Source: Suilimivivens sp964402925 (GTDB lineage: Bacteria; Bacillota; Clostridia; Lachnospirales; Lachnospiraceae). From it: DNA of 49,532 nt. Shown here in pieces: positions 17,043 to 25,053 of the stretch (the stretch's first letter is position 1; each line of letters begins with the position of its first letter). The notes below the pieces were generated by a model, which was not told where the DNA came from, searched no databases, and saw only the letters and a list, made by a program, of their open reading frames with translations. Made by a program: the position numbers and the translations under genes. Location: NCBI GenBank assembly GCA_964402925.1, contig CAYOED010000020.1:1-49532 (forward strand), written 5' to 3'.

Positions 17043-17247
17043 TGGTCTTTTACCATTGTGATTCAATCGGGTATGTACTATAAAGAAATAAATCGTCTGA
17101 TTAATGAGAGAACAAAGCGGAATTGAAGCGATTATTTTGGGGTGCACAGAACTTCCGCTGATATTAAATTCAAATAATTGTCCGGTTGATTGCTTGGATA
17201 TTATGGATATTCATATCAACAAATTAGTCCAGTTGATTATAAATTAG
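17043..17247 (+). pseudogene. Aspartate/glutamate racemase remnant (internally deleted)
   Basis: Two pieces of an Asp/Glu racemase family gene are joined. The first (17043-17117) reads W-S-F-T, then YYKEINRLINERTK, matching the conserved N-terminal region (family pattern W.ST..YY..IN). It hits a stop. In the +1 frame from about 17119 there follows GIEAIILGCTELPLILN, then PVDCLDIMDIHINKLV and a stop. This is the C-terminal end with the catalytic Cys of the GCTE motif. The middle of the gene, about 150 codons, is gone. It lies between the lipoprotein promoter and the acetyltransferase, and no start or ribosome site is evident. It marks past deletion at this variable site. Confidence 0.75.
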
Positions 17248-17266
17248 AATGTAATCGCATTTTTAC

Positions 17267-17815
17267 TCAGCTTTTTTCCAGTCCATGAAAGAATTCATTC
17301 GGGAGATTTTCTTTAGTAATAGAACAAATCACTAGGTTTTTGCGCTTTCCTGATACTAAATCAATTCTTCTGTCTCTGAGTTCTCCATCAATCCGAAAGC
17401 CGAGTTTTTTTAATAAATATTCTGAAGCAATATTGCTTACACTATACTTTGCTTCTATCATATACAAATTTCTAGCTACTAAATATTCTTGAAGAATACG
17501 ACTTATTGCCTCATGTGCATAACCCTTATGTTGATACTGTTCACCAATTAAATATCCTATTTCTCCAATTCCAAGTTGTATATAGGGTATATCAATTGTG
17601 ACATATCCAATACATTTTTGGCTCTCTTTTTCCACAATAACCCATGCATTTTCGTTTTCAGCCAAAACAGATACGAATGATGCCATCTGCTTTTCTTCCA
17701 TTGGATAACCAAGTATATATTTTCCAAGGCTTTTGTCTTTTCCCCAACCTTTAAAACAGGAATATGTATCTTTTATTTCAAAATTGCGTACAAATAATCT
17801 TTCTGTTTCAAGCAT
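17267..17815 (-). CDS. GNAT N-acetyltransferase (RimJ/RimL type)
   Basis: 182 residues, starting MLETERLFVRNFEIKD, typical of RimJ/RimL-like acetyltransferases. The acetyl-CoA loop region is IGEQYQHKGYAHEAI, and the late SNIASEYLLKKLGFRIDGE segment is characteristic. Substrate (a protein N-terminus, amino acid or drug) is unknown. ATG 17815 lies 5 bases after GAGGAG. It is downstream of the AbiE pair in the same direction and may ride on its transcript. The DNA from about 17.3 to 19.5 kb looks more A+T-rich than its neighbours (by eye), which suggests transfer. Confidence 0.88.
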   Translation of the reverse strand: MLETERLFVRNFEIKDTYSCFKGWGKDKSLGKYILGYPMEEKQMASFVSVLAENENAWVIVEKESQKCIGYVTIDIPYIQLGIGEIGYLIGEQYQHKGYAHEAISRILQEYLVARNLYMIEAKYSVSNIASEYLLKKLGFRIDGELRDRRIDLVSGKRKNLVICSITKENLPNEFFHGLEKS

Positions 17816-17861
17816 AATTTCTCCTCTGATCCATAATATTTCCACCGCTCTGAATCCATAA

Positions 17862-17921
17862 TTACAATCCGAGAATTTCTTTTTCTTCCAACTGAATTGC
17901 CTTTTCGTAAATCGCCGCCAT
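17862..17921 (-). CDS. Possible 19-codon small ORF between AbiE toxin and acetyltransferase
   Basis: An ATG at 17921 follows AAGGTGGAG at good distance. It opens a frame encoding MAAIYEKAIQLEEKEILGL before TAA. It may be the start of a decayed gene or a real micro-ORF. There is no homology to judge by. Confidence 0.3.
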   Translation of the reverse strand: MAAIYEKAIQLEEKEILGL

Positions 17922-17935
17922 AATGCTCCACCTTA

Positions 17936-18853
17936 TTAACGCATATCATCGAACATACCACTATCTGCTAAAGCAATGACTTCGGCTACCACCTGCTCAT
18001 ATTCTACTATATCCTCGACAAAATACTCCGTAATGTTGATATAATCCGACCTGTAAAATTCCTTCTCGCAAAACTCATGTATTAATGTTGGTATATTCAC
18101 TCCTTCTTTTGCCGAAGGGCAGATCTTCATCTTTGCCCTATGCTTTCTGACTTCCCTGACTAATCTGATAAATTCTTCATCAAAAACCACATGTTCTCTC
18201 AACTTATATAAATCATACAAGTGCCTAGAATATCTTTTTGATTTTCCCTGCATATAATAATCGCATAATGCAAAAACCTTATCTATATAAGTTCTGCTGA
18301 TTGTCTGCAAAGTCATTTCAAACAACTCTAATTGAAATTCATCAATCAAATCCTTATTATCCTTTTTCAAATATTGCCTTACATAGCTGTCTATATTCAC
18401 CTTTTCTGTCGGAAATGAATAAGATGCTAACGCAGTCTCTACCTTAACCCCTTCAGATAAGCTGTTTCCCACATACTTATCTAACGGTTCATATTGAAAT
18501 ATATAGCAGTTATAATCTTTATCACTCTCAATCCTGTCCCAGTTTGAAATTGGCATACCAAGTTCTTCACTAATTTCCTTCATTATATTATACTTTATTT
18601 TCTTTCGTCTGGCTTCTCCGATATGCTCAGAAAAAGTAATGTCAATATCCTCAGAAAAGCGGTTTAGTACATGGAATCCCTTTGAAAGCGATGTGCCGCC
18701 TTTAAAAACACATTTATCAGCCTTTTTAGTCAGAAGTTTTAAAATCATAGTAACATAATAGTCTTTTTCCACCATCGCAATAGCTAAATTCTTATAAACT
18801 GCGGTATTCGCGATAACTTCCTGAAAAAGTTCTCTGTCCTCATGCAAATACAT
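17936..18853 (-). CDS. AbiEii-type nucleotidyltransferase toxin
   Basis: 305 residues. The nucleotidyltransferase signature KGGTSLSKGF (Gly52-Ser55) followed by SEDIDITF (Asp69, Asp71) is the DNA polymerase-beta-like active site of the AbiEii/DUF1814 family. Such toxins are the nucleotidyltransferase half of type IV toxin-antitoxin and phage-abortive-infection systems, and some members modify tRNA acceptor ends. Its start overlaps the antitoxin gene by 14 bases, the standard AbiE arrangement. GAGGTTAG precedes the ATG. Confidence 0.9.
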   Translation of the reverse strand: MYLHEDRELFQEVIANTAVYKNLAIAMVEKDYYVTMILKLLTKKADKCVFKGGTSLSKGFHVLNRFSEDIDITFSEHIGEARRKKIKYNIMKEISEELGMPISNWDRIESDKDYNCYIFQYEPLDKYVGNSLSEGVKVETALASYSFPTEKVNIDSYVRQYLKKDNKDLIDEFQLELFEMTLQTISRTYIDKVFALCDYYMQGKSKRYSRHLYDLYKLREHVVFDEEFIRLVREVRKHRAKMKICPSAKEGVNIPTLIHEFCEKEFYRSDYINITEYFVEDIVEYEQVVAEVIALADSGMFDDMR

Positions 18854-19460
18854 TTTCTAACCTCATTTCGTAAATAGATTTATATACTCTTAATGGAAAA
18901 TAAATGATATACTGATCTACTACTTCTCTTGCAATCTGAAATCTTCTAATATAATCTATAATCTGTTCCCTTGCCGTCTGTTCATTATCACTGTATTCAT
19001 CTATGTCTTTCAGCAGTTCAAGCAGTTGTAACACAATATAGTTACTTTTATTCACTTCAACTGGTGCCCTGCGAACTACATACACCCTGTTTCCGACAGA
19101 TACCTCACGGACAACAGCTGCCATATTATTACTGACAATTTCTTCCTTCATAGGCACCTGCATGGATATTCCCATCTTATTCGCCAGCGTATATCCCGCA
19201 TAATACCCCATGATACGCCCCATCCTAGAAATATACTTGTACCGGGCAACAACATCCGGTGCAAGAGTTGTTTCCCCCTTTACTCTGGATGTTTTGGGAA
19301 TATAATATATCCCCTGCTCATATCGGATGACTTCGCCTGTATCAGTCAGTTTCTTAATCTTTTGCCTGATAGCTGCATCTGACATCCCAGCTATTTTTAT
19401 ATCCTGTAAAAAAATAGGTTCTCCTAATTCATAATTTTTTTTTATATATTCAGACAGCAT
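18840..19460 (-). CDS. AbiEi-type antitoxin / transcriptional autoregulator
   Basis: 206 residues. The N-terminal winged helix (GEPIFLQDIKIAGMSDAAIR, then EQGIYYIPK) and a C-terminal domain fit the AbiEi / DUF6088 antitoxins that pair with AbiEii. In characterised systems the antitoxin counters the toxin without protein contact and represses its own promoter by binding inverted repeats. A 27-base palindrome with 11-base arms lies between this gene's promoter and its ATG, supporting the same control here. ATG 19460 follows GAGGAGGG; two upstream Met codons overlap that site. Confidence 0.85.
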   Translation of the reverse strand: MLSEYIKKNYELGEPIFLQDIKIAGMSDAAIRQKIKKLTDTGEVIRYEQGIYYIPKTSRVKGETTLAPDVVARYKYISRMGRIMGYYAGYTLANKMGISMQVPMKEEIVSNNMAAVVREVSVGNRVYVVRRAPVEVNKSNYIVLQLLELLKDIDEYSDNEQTAREQIIDYIRRFQIAREVVDQYIIYFPLRVYKSIYEMRLENVFA

Positions 19461-19478
19461 ATGCTCCCTCCTCATCAC

Positions 19479-19505
19479 AAATAGTAATATTATTTATTAT
19501 TATTT
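19479..19505 (-). promoter_or_regulatory. Probable AbiEi operator (inverted repeat)
   Basis: Arms AAATAGTAATA (19479-19489) and TATTATTATTT (19495-19505) match at 10 of 11 positions around a 5-base centre. The site begins 2 bases downstream of the -10, covering the likely start of transcription. The A+T richness lowers certainty. Confidence 0.6.
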
Positions 19506-19507
19506 GT

Positions 19508-19536
19508 ATTCTATCCTATTCTTTCTCTTTCGTCAA
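19508..19536 (-). promoter_or_regulatory. Promoter of the AbiE operon
   Basis: On the minus strand, -35 TTGACG (19536-19531), a 17-base spacer and -10 TAGAAT (19513-19508). Confidence 0.75.
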
Positions 19537-19594
19537 TATGTGCCCACTATGAATTTATACTAATATCCTTTCAAATTCTGCGGATTATGTAAAA

Positions 19595-19619
19595 GCTTCC
19601 AGTGTTACTCACTGAAAGC
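19595..19619 (-). terminator. Terminator of spoIVB
   Basis: A 10-bp stem (19595-19604 with 19610-19619, one G-U) with a 5-base loop is followed on the minus strand by UUUU. It lies 19 bases past spoIVB and isolates it from the AbiE promoter. Confidence 0.75.
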
Positions 19620-19637
19620 CATTTAGCACAATTGGAC

Positions 19638-20939
19638 TTAATGCACGAGCATGTTTTCAATAAATATCCCATATCCTTTAGTCGGTTCCTGGACAAGGAC
19701 GTGGGTGACGGCGCCGATTAGTTTGTTGTCCTGAATAATGGGGCTGCCGCTCATTCCCTGGACGATTCCCCCGGTAGTCATGAGAAGTTCCGGGTCAGTT
19801 ATTTCCAAAACGATCCCCCTATTGATGTTATCATTTTCCAAGTTGATATCAGTGATCTCTACATCATATATTTGTGTTCCGTTTCCTAAAGAACAGATAA
19901 TCTGGGCAGGTCCCTTTTTGATCTCCTGTTTTAATCCCAGGGGAAGATAGTCATAATAAGCATCCATCATTGTTTCCGGTGTGCAGATTCCAAAAATACC
20001 TCTAGGCGTGTTGGCAGTTATGGAACCCATAATATTTTTGTCATCATATTCGATAAATCCTGTCAGTTCGCCCGGTGAGCCTGTCGTTCCTTTTGTGATT
20101 CCTATGATTTCCGTATGGTAGAGGGTTCCTGTAGATAACGTCATCAGGGCGCTGGTATCTACATCATTAATCCCGTGCCCCAATGCGCCGAAACAGCCAT
20201 TTTCATCTATATAAGTCATGGTGCCCACTCCCTGTGCATTGTCCCGGACCCATATTCCCATCTTATATTCCCCATTCTGATTTGCCTCCGGGCGCGCTTT
20301 TACATCAAGGATCATGTCTCCTCTCTGTATTTTAAAGACCAGTTCCTGTCCTTCACAGTGACTGATTCTTTCAATTAATTCTTTTTTTTCATCGATTTCT
20401 TCATCATTGATTTCCAGTACATAGTCTCCTACCTGAAAGACATATTTTCCCGGACTTACGATTTGACCGTCTTCTCCCTCAAACTCTCCAATTCCAACAA
20501 TTAAAACTCCCTGGGTCTTGACATAAATGCCGATTGGTATTCCCGCCGGTTTTAAACGGATATCCTGAATGACTTCTACATCAACCTCTTTTAAAGGTAT
20601 GATGCCAAAGATCTTAAGCTGAAGTTTATACTGATCCACTTGATTTGCTTTGACTGTGATCTGCCGCCCTAAGTCCATATATATACTGCTATTTTCTGTG
20701 CTTGTATTTGTTCCGCCGCTTACCTCAACGGCTTCCTTATATAATTCTCCTGTGGCAGGTACTTTAAAGTCCAATTCCTGATCCACCCCCGCTTTAATCA
20801 TGATGGTGGATGGAACACTGAGCCACATAAAATAATAGATAGACAGCATAACGGCAACGACTCCGAATGCCAGCATAGTATATAAAAATCTTCTATAAAT
20901 CACAACCCTTCCATGAGTTGATTCGTTTAAATGGTTCAA
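19638..20939 (-). CDS. spoIVB: SpoIVB serine peptidase (S55)
   Basis: 433 residues. An N-terminal membrane anchor (about 18-42) is followed by a spacer, a PDZ domain (about 140-215, with GEFEGEDGQIVSPGKYVFQV) and the S55 peptidase domain. Catalytic His255 is in GALGHGI and Ser397 in GIVQGMSGSPII. SpoIVB is made in the forespore and cleaves SpoIVFA, so that pro-sigma-K is processed in the mother cell. The start is TTG, 9 bases after AAAGGA. In most spore-forming Firmicutes spo0A follows directly; here a terminator and the AbiE module follow instead. Confidence 0.95.
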   Translation of the reverse strand: MNHLNESTHGRVVIYRRFLYTMLAFGVVAVMLSIYYFMWLSVPSTIMIKAGVDQELDFKVPATGELYKEAVEVSGGTNTSTENSSIYMDLGRQITVKANQVDQYKLQLKIFGIIPLKEVDVEVIQDIRLKPAGIPIGIYVKTQGVLIVGIGEFEGEDGQIVSPGKYVFQVGDYVLEINDEEIDEKKELIERISHCEGQELVFKIQRGDMILDVKARPEANQNGEYKMGIWVRDNAQGVGTMTYIDENGCFGALGHGINDVDTSALMTLSTGTLYHTEIIGITKGTTGSPGELTGFIEYDDKNIMGSITANTPRGIFGICTPETMMDAYYDYLPLGLKQEIKKGPAQIICSLGNGTQIYDVEITDINLENDNINRGIVLEITDPELLMTTGGIVQGMSGSPIIQDNKLIGAVTHVLVQEPTKGYGIFIENMLVH

Positions 20940-20971
20940 GTTTTCACATCCTTTATCTTAAAAAATTATAG

Positions 20972-21003
20972 AAAAAAAGACATACAGCCTGTATGCCTTT
21001 TTT
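20972..21003 (-). terminator. Terminator after recN
   Basis: The stem GACATACAG/CTGTATGCC (20979-20997, with G-U) is flanked by A7 and T6. It ends the long asp23-to-recN operon and separates spoIVB. Confidence 0.85.
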
Positions 21004-21069
21004 AGTATGTGAAAAACTTGAAATTTTACTTTCTAAATTTTATTTTTTTGCTTCCAAATGTTTCTATTA

Positions 21070-22755
21070 CTAATTTGCTTTTGCCTTCTTTGCTGCCTCT
21101 CTCATCTCACGGGCATTGCTTAAAACTGCTTCTGTCAATTCCCCGCTTCCCAATAGTCTTGCCAGCTCACTAAGGCTCTCATCATCCGCAATTTCCCTGA
21201 TGTTTGTCACAGTTCGCTCATTTATCACATTTTTTTCTATCATAAAATGTGCATCCGCCATGGCAGCAATCTGAGCAAGATGTGTAATGCAGATGATCTG
21301 ATGATTTTTGGAAAGTCTTCCCAGCTTTTCAGAAACTTTCCACGCCGTCTTTCCGCTGATTCCTGTATCGATTTCATCAAAAACAAGCGTGTCTGTCTCA
21401 TCCTTATCCGCGAAAACGGTTTTAAATGCAAGCATAATACGGGAAAGTTCTCCTCCGCTGGCAATCTGCCACATAGGTTTTAATGCTTCCCCCGGATTAG
21501 TGGAAATCAGAAATTCTACTTTGTCATATCCATCAGCCCCAAAGGATTCCTCCTCGGAGATAACTGAAATAGAAAATTCCACGTCCAGAAAATTCAAATC
21601 TATCATAGCCTCCTTCAGTTTTTCTGTAAGCGGCTTGGCTGCTTTCTTCCTCAACTCTGAAATCTGTCCACATAAAAGAAGAATCTCTTCTTTCTGTTTC
21701 TGCATTCTAATCCGAAGTTGCTCTATATAGGCTTCATAATGATTCAATTTATCAAGCGTCTGCTGCTTCTCTTCCTGCGCCTTTAAAATATCCGGTATAC
21801 TCTCACCATATTTATCTTTTAAGTGATTTAAAATATTAAGCCTCTCTTCTAAATGGAGAAATTCTTCTTCGTCGAACTCAAGGCTGTCTCTATATTGTGC
21901 CATCGAACGATTAAAATCATTCAACAGATCATCAATCTCTGTGAGTTGCTCTATAAGCGGCTCTGCTTCCGCATCAAACTCAGCAAGGGGTTTAAGCTCG
22001 CGAAGGGCATGTCCCACAGCAAGACCTGCACTTCCCTCCTCATCATATCCGGTAAGTCCATGCACCGCATATACAGCTTCCTTCATTTTTCTGGCATTTG
22101 CAAGTTTTCGATATTTCTTTTCTACCTTCTCATCCTCCACAGGATCTAAGCTGGCAGCCTCAATCTCATTGATCTCAAATTCCAGAAGTTTCGCCTCCCG
22201 CATTCTGACTGCCTCGTCAGAATTCTGACTTTCAAGTTCTTCCTCACATTTTCTGTAATCTGTCAACTTACCTTTCAACTGGGCTTTACATTCAACGATT
22301 TCTCCGCCAATATAATCATCCAGCATTTTCTTGTAAGCAGATGGTTTAAGCAGTGACTGGTGCTCATGCTGCCCATACATATCCAAAAGACAGCCTGCCA
22401 GATTCTTTAATTGCCCGGCACTAATGCTTTCTCCATTTGCACGGCAGATGCTTCTGCCTGCCATAATTTTTCTCTGCAGAATCAGTATATGATCCTCTTC
22501 CACCGGCAAATCCATTGCACGCACTTTTTCACATTGCTGCTCATTCAGTGAGAAGATCAGCTCCACTAGTGCATGGTCTGCCCCTGTCCGGATATATTCC
22601 TTATCCGCCTTTGCCCCAAGCGCAAGATTAATAGAGCCAATGATAATGGATTTCCCTGCACCTGTCTCACCGGTCAGAATGTTCATTCCTTCTGCAAAGG
22701 TTACCTCCTGCTCATCAATCAGCGCCAGATTTTTTACGTGTAAACTCTCAAGCAT
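21070..22755 (-). CDS. recN: DNA repair protein RecN
   Basis: 561 residues, normal length. It is an SMC-like ATPase that tethers DNA ends in double-strand break repair. The Walker A GETGAGKS is at residues 29-36. A long coiled coil fills about 150-370; ASGGELSRIMLA is the ABC signature, and Walker B is LVFDEIDTGISG. AAGGAGG precedes the ATG. It is the last gene of the operon, in the classic argR-recN order. Confidence 0.97.
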   Translation of the reverse strand: MLESLHVKNLALIDEQEVTFAEGMNILTGETGAGKSIIIGSINLALGAKADKEYIRTGADHALVELIFSLNEQQCEKVRAMDLPVEEDHILILQRKIMAGRSICRANGESISAGQLKNLAGCLLDMYGQHEHQSLLKPSAYKKMLDDYIGGEIVECKAQLKGKLTDYRKCEEELESQNSDEAVRMREAKLLEFEINEIEAASLDPVEDEKVEKKYRKLANARKMKEAVYAVHGLTGYDEEGSAGLAVGHALRELKPLAEFDAEAEPLIEQLTEIDDLLNDFNRSMAQYRDSLEFDEEEFLHLEERLNILNHLKDKYGESIPDILKAQEEKQQTLDKLNHYEAYIEQLRIRMQKQKEEILLLCGQISELRKKAAKPLTEKLKEAMIDLNFLDVEFSISVISEEESFGADGYDKVEFLISTNPGEALKPMWQIASGGELSRIMLAFKTVFADKDETDTLVFDEIDTGISGKTAWKVSEKLGRLSKNHQIICITHLAQIAAMADAHFMIEKNVINERTVTNIREIADDESLSELARLLGSGELTEAVLSNAREMREAAKKAKAN

Positions 22756-22796
22756 ATCGCTTCCTCCTTATGCTCTTCTCTCAAGCGCATAGTCGG

Positions 22797-23249
22797 TTAT
22801 TCCTCTAATACGTTACGGATCTTTTCCATAACCGCCTGTGTATCTTCTACGGTACGCACAGCCATCATGATTGTGTCATCTCCGGCAATGGACCCTACAA
22901 TTTCCTTAAGTTTCATAGCATCTATGGCTGCTGCTACAGCCATTGCCATCCCTGATACGGTCTTAACAACAAGAATATTCTGTGCCATATCCATGGACAC
23001 AAATCCATCCCTAAGCACCCGTATATATTTATCTCCAAGATAATGATCACTGTGAATTAAAATCGTATATTTCTGTCTTCCATCTCCCATTGGAATTTTG
23101 GAAAGCTTCAGTTCCCTGATATCTCGTGATACCGTAGCCTGAGTGACCGCATACCCCGCTTCTTTCAGCTTATCCGCAAGTTCCTCCTGGGTTTCAATTT
23201 CAAACTGTTCAACAAGTTCCTTTATCTTTTGATGCCTGCTCTTTTTCAT
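22797..23249 (-). CDS. argR: Arginine repressor ArgR/AhrC
   Basis: 150 residues. The N-terminal winged helix contains TQATVSRDIRELKLSK; the C-terminal hexamerisation and arginine-binding domain ends with GSIAGDDTIMMAVR. It represses arginine biosynthesis and activates catabolism with arginine as co-effector. Its place between nadK and recN is conserved across Firmicutes and does not imply a special role. Confidence 0.97.
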   Translation of the reverse strand: MKKSRHQKIKELVEQFEIETQEELADKLKEAGYAVTQATVSRDIRELKLSKIPMGDGRQKYTILIHSDHYLGDKYIRVLRDGFVSMDMAQNILVVKTVSGMAMAVAAAIDAMKLKEIVGSIAGDDTIMMAVRTVEDTQAVMEKIRNVLEE

Positions 23250-23289
23250 ACGCTCACTCCATCATGCAGCCTAATGAACTGCTGTCTAT

Positions 23290-24144
23290 TTAATCACTCA
23301 TCTTTCTATGAAGCACTTCCAAAAAGCTGACTTGATTAAGCTTCACAATTCCGGTAGTCTTTTCTGACCTTTTAATTTCTATTCTTTCACCGGTACAGAG
23401 ACTGACCTTATGACATCCGTCAAATATGGCCTCTACTTCTTGATTTTCTCCATCTCTGCTGCTCTCTATCTCTACCACTACTACATCCTCAGAGGAAAGC
23501 ACGATACTTCTGTTTTGCATGGAATGGGGACAAATTGGAGAAAGCAGGATCAACTCTGCTTTCGGTTCCACGATAGGTCCTCCGGCGGACAAGTTATATC
23601 CCGTCGAACCTGTGGGCGTAGATATGATCATGCCATCTGCATGATAGCGGTGAAGAAACTGTCCATTGACATAAATATTAAAATTAATGATCTGCAAGGA
23701 TCCTTTTCTGGTTATTACAATATCGTTGAGCGCTCTTGCCTCATCCTTAATTCCTTCCGCATGATAGCTTTTTCCACACAGCATCATGCGTTTTTCAATA
23801 TCATATTTATTTCTGGTCAGCTTGTCAAGCGCATCTTCTATTCCTGTCCTGTTTACTTCTGCCAAAAAACCCAAGGTTCCTAAGTTAATTCCCAAAAAGG
23901 GGATATCCCTGTCAGCTAAATCTATTGCTGCCTGCAAAAGCGTCCCATCTCCCCCCAGCACAATGACGCAGTCTATATCACCGCTCACCTGCTCTTTGTA
24001 AGTATATCCTTCCCTGTGGGGGTTTTTGGTACCTTCATCTACAATACAGGTTTTGCCATGACTTGTGAGATATTCCTTAATAGAGCATGCCGTCTTCAAT
24101 TCCGCATCCTTGGTTGGATTGGTTATCACATAAAAATGCTCCAT
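23290..24144 (-). CDS. nadK: NAD kinase
   Basis: 284 residues from ATG 24144. It phosphorylates NAD to NADP. GGDGT (64-68) is the catalytic loop, followed by GINLGTLGFLAEV and PTGSTGYNLSAGGPIV. ATG 24144 was chosen over 24159 because GAGGAAG precedes it and the family begins right before FYVITNP. It lies 18 bases after tlyA. Confidence 0.96.
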   Translation of the reverse strand: MEHFYVITNPTKDAELKTACSIKEYLTSHGKTCIVDEGTKNPHREGYTYKEQVSGDIDCVIVLGGDGTLLQAAIDLADRDIPFLGINLGTLGFLAEVNRTGIEDALDKLTRNKYDIEKRMMLCGKSYHAEGIKDEARALNDIVITRKGSLQIINFNIYVNGQFLHRYHADGMIISTPTGSTGYNLSAGGPIVEPKAELILLSPICPHSMQNRSIVLSSEDVVVVEIESSRDGENQEVEAIFDGCHKVSLCTGERIEIKRSEKTTGIVKLNQVSFLEVLHRKMSD

Positions 24145-24162
24145 GCCATTCTTCCTCATTTC

Positions 24163-25053
24163 CTATAAGTCCAAGCTGCCATGCGCCTTATCTACCATGG
24201 TCGTGATTAAGTCGGAAATTCCCTTTTTCCATGAGTATCCTGTCTTTTCTTCAATTATATCCCGCAATCTTCCTTCCGCCTGTGCTTCTGTAATTTCTGC
24301 GGTGTTTTCCATCTTTTCCGGATTTTTTCTGAGATGAACCAGATATTCAATATTCCCTTCTGGTCCCTTAATCGGTGAAAAATCAAGATGTAAGATATCT
24401 AACCCTATAAAATCTGAATAATCGATGATTTTTTTTATCACCTCTTCATGAATCTTCGCATCTCTTACAACCCCTTTTTTGCCCACCTTGTCACGTCCCG
24501 CTTCAAACTGCGGCTTAATCAGACAAACCATTTCTCCATTTGAAGTAAGAAGCGCCCTTGCAGGCAATAAGATTTTGGTCAGTGAAATAAATGAAACATC
24601 CACAGAAGCAAAGTCCAGTTCTTCCTTGATATCTCCCGGAACCATAAATCTGAAATTTGTCTTTTCCATGCAGACGACTCTCTCGTCATTTCTAAGCTTC
24701 CAGTCTAACTGCCCATGCCCCACATCAACAGCGTATACCTTTTGTGCACCGTTCTGGAGCATACAATCGGTAAACCCGCCGGTTGAAGATCCTATATCCA
24801 TGCAGACACATTTTTCCAATACCACACCGAACTGTTCCACGGCCTTTTCTAATTTAAGCCCGCCTCTGCTGACATATTTCTGCGTATTACCTTTTACTTC
24901 TATATGTATCTTATCGGCATCAAACAAGGCACCCGCCTTGTCCTCTCTTTGTCCGTCTACGAATACGCTGCCTGCCATAATGATTGCTTTTGCCTTTTCC
25001 CTTGAAGGTGCATGGCCTTCCTTTACCAGCAATATATCAAGCCGCTCTTTCAT
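24163..25053 (-). CDS. tlyA: TlyA-family rRNA 2'-O-methyltransferase
   Basis: 296 residues. An N-terminal S4 RNA-binding domain (1-65) is followed by an FtsJ-type Rossmann fold with SAM loop DIGSSTGGFTD (86-96). Known TlyA enzymes methylate C1409 of 16S and/or C1920 of 23S rRNA; some were annotated as hemolysins. The start overlaps the dxs stop by 4 bases. Confidence 0.95.
   Translation of the reverse strand: MKERLDILLVKEGHAPSREKAKAIIMAGSVFVDGQREDKAGALFDADKIHIEVKGNTQKYVSRGGLKLEKAVEQFGVVLEKCVCMDIGSSTGGFTDCMLQNGAQKVYAVDVGHGQLDWKLRNDERVVCMEKTNFRFMVPGDIKEELDFASVDVSFISLTKILLPARALLTSNGEMVCLIKPQFEAGRDKVGKKGVVRDAKIHEEVIKKIIDYSDFIGLDILHLDFSPIKGPEGNIEYLVHLRKNPEKMENTAEITEAQAEGRLRDIIEEKTGYSWKKGISDLITTMVDKAHGSLDL

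Noticed and set aside
24163..25053. TlyA as a hemolysin/virulence factor
   Set aside because: The S4 plus FtsJ architecture and the operon point to rRNA methylation; the hemolysin name is historical.
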